Below are positions 23,163 to 23,645 of a stretch of 23,645 nt of DNA, piece by piece; the first letter of the stretch is position 1, and each line of letters begins with the position of its first letter. Source of the DNA: JAZQNF01 sp045641505 (GTDB lineage Bacteria > Bacillota > Clostridia > Lachnospirales > Bianqueaceae); contig JAZUHB010000095.1 in assembly GCA_045641505.1 (NCBI GenBank), forward strand, positions 1 through 23,645, in the 5' to 3' direction. The translations under genes were made by a program, and so were the position numbers. A model generated the notes under the pieces. That model did not search any database. It was given only the letters and a program-made list of their open reading frames with translations, and had not been told where the DNA came from.

Positions 23163-23645
23163 ATGGCATTTCTGGTACAGCAGACTCTGATTTACGCGAT
23201 GCCTCTGATGATCGTCGCGCTGGCCGGCATCTTCGCCGAGCGCAGCGGCATCATCAACCTTGCTCTCGAAGGCATCATGGTATTCGGCGCCTTCATCGGT
23301 GCGCTTGTCGTACGTCTCCTGGTCAACAGCGGCGCGTTCAGCGTCGACCAAGGCCAGCTCGTCATGATCATCGCTCTCGTGGCCTCCGGCCTTCTGGGCG
23401 CTGCCTTTTCGCTGCTTCTGTCCTTCTCGGCGATCAACCTCCGGGCGGACCAGACGATCGGCGGCACGGCCCTGAACATGCTGGCGCCCGCCCTCGTGCT
23501 CTTCCTGACCAACATCATCTGCCAGCAGAACGTCATGCAGATGGGCCGGGGCGACGCGGCGGAGTGGTTCATGATCTTCAACACCGATTTCGGCATTCCC
23601 CAGACGAAGAACATCGGCTTCCTGGGCGAGATCTTCCTGAACAAG
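23163..23645 (+). CDS. nupQ: Nucleoside ABC importer permease NupQ, 5' part
   Basis: The frame from ATG 23163 stays open to the last base, giving 161 residues of the second permease. AAAGGAGG in the nupP end serves as ribosome site, and only two bases separate it from the nupP stop. Visible family features are LIYAMPLMIVALAGIFAERS and GIINLALEGIMVFGAFIGAL near the N-terminus and NLRADQTIGGTALNMLAPAL in the middle; all are typical of the YufQ/NupQ group of BPD_transp_2. The usual length is about 300-320 residues, so roughly half is missing. Completion of the operon, and any further salvage genes, would lie beyond the window. Confidence 0.93.
   Translation, partial: MAFLVQQTLIYAMPLMIVALAGIFAERSGIINLALEGIMVFGAFIGALVVRLLVNSGAFSVDQGQLVMIIALVASGLLGAAFSLLLSFSAINLRADQTIGGTALNMLAPALVLFLTNIICQQNVMQMGRGDAAEWFMIFNTDFGIPQTKNIGFLGEIFLNK

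Overview
This window looks like chromosomal DNA of a high-GC member of the Clostridia (Firmicutes/Bacillota), probably an uncultured gut or anaerobe lineage. The signs are a glgB-glgC-glgD-glgA-glgP operon with the Firmicute-specific subunit GlgD, a pcrA-ligA pair, an N-terminal zinc-finger ClpE, a bmp/nupOPQ nucleoside importer, strong AGGAGG-type ribosome binding sites and a strong preference for G/C at third codon positions. No rRNA, tRNA, CRISPR array, transposase, integrase or prophage gene is visible. Species cannot be named from the sequence alone.

Layout. Positions 1-3328 hold the 3' part of pcrA (UvrD-type helicase) and ligA (NAD-dependent DNA ligase). A 108-bp tandem array of small hairpins lies between them. 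Positions 3356-11527 are a compact glycogen operon: branching enzyme, ADP-glucose pyrophosphorylase, its non-catalytic partner GlgD, glycogen synthase and glycogen phosphorylase. It runs on without a visible terminator into an unrecognised acidic protein (11545-12669), a SanA/DUF218 membrane-anchored protein and lgt, and ends at a strong, probably bidirectional terminator at about 14245-14274. From the other side, clpE and an EamA-type transporter are read on the minus strand (17424-14292), overlapping each other by 11 bp. A 190-bp divergent promoter region separates clpE from a plus-strand nucleoside-salvage cluster: tdk, deoC, a BMP-family lipoprotein, nupO, nupP and nupQ, the last cut off by the window end.

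How the genes work together. The glg genes make and degrade glycogen through ADP-glucose. Tdk phosphorylates imported thymidine, DeoC feeds the deoxyribose carbon into central metabolism, and the BMP/Nup ABC system brings nucleosides in. Lgt, encoded in the same window, would lipidate the BMP lipoprotein. A terminator straight after bmp should make the binding protein more abundant than the ATPase and permeases.

The most unusual feature is a family of short repeats with the form GTTATT plus a small GC-only hairpin with a three-base loop. There are five hairpins between six GTTATT motifs at 1244-1351, and the same layout in reverse orientation at 18192-18299. A possible single degenerate copy lies at 19022-19044. 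Stem sequences and lengths differ between units while pairing and the three-base loop are nearly always kept, which points to a structure-recognised element rather than simple recent duplication. I do not recognise it as a named repeat family.
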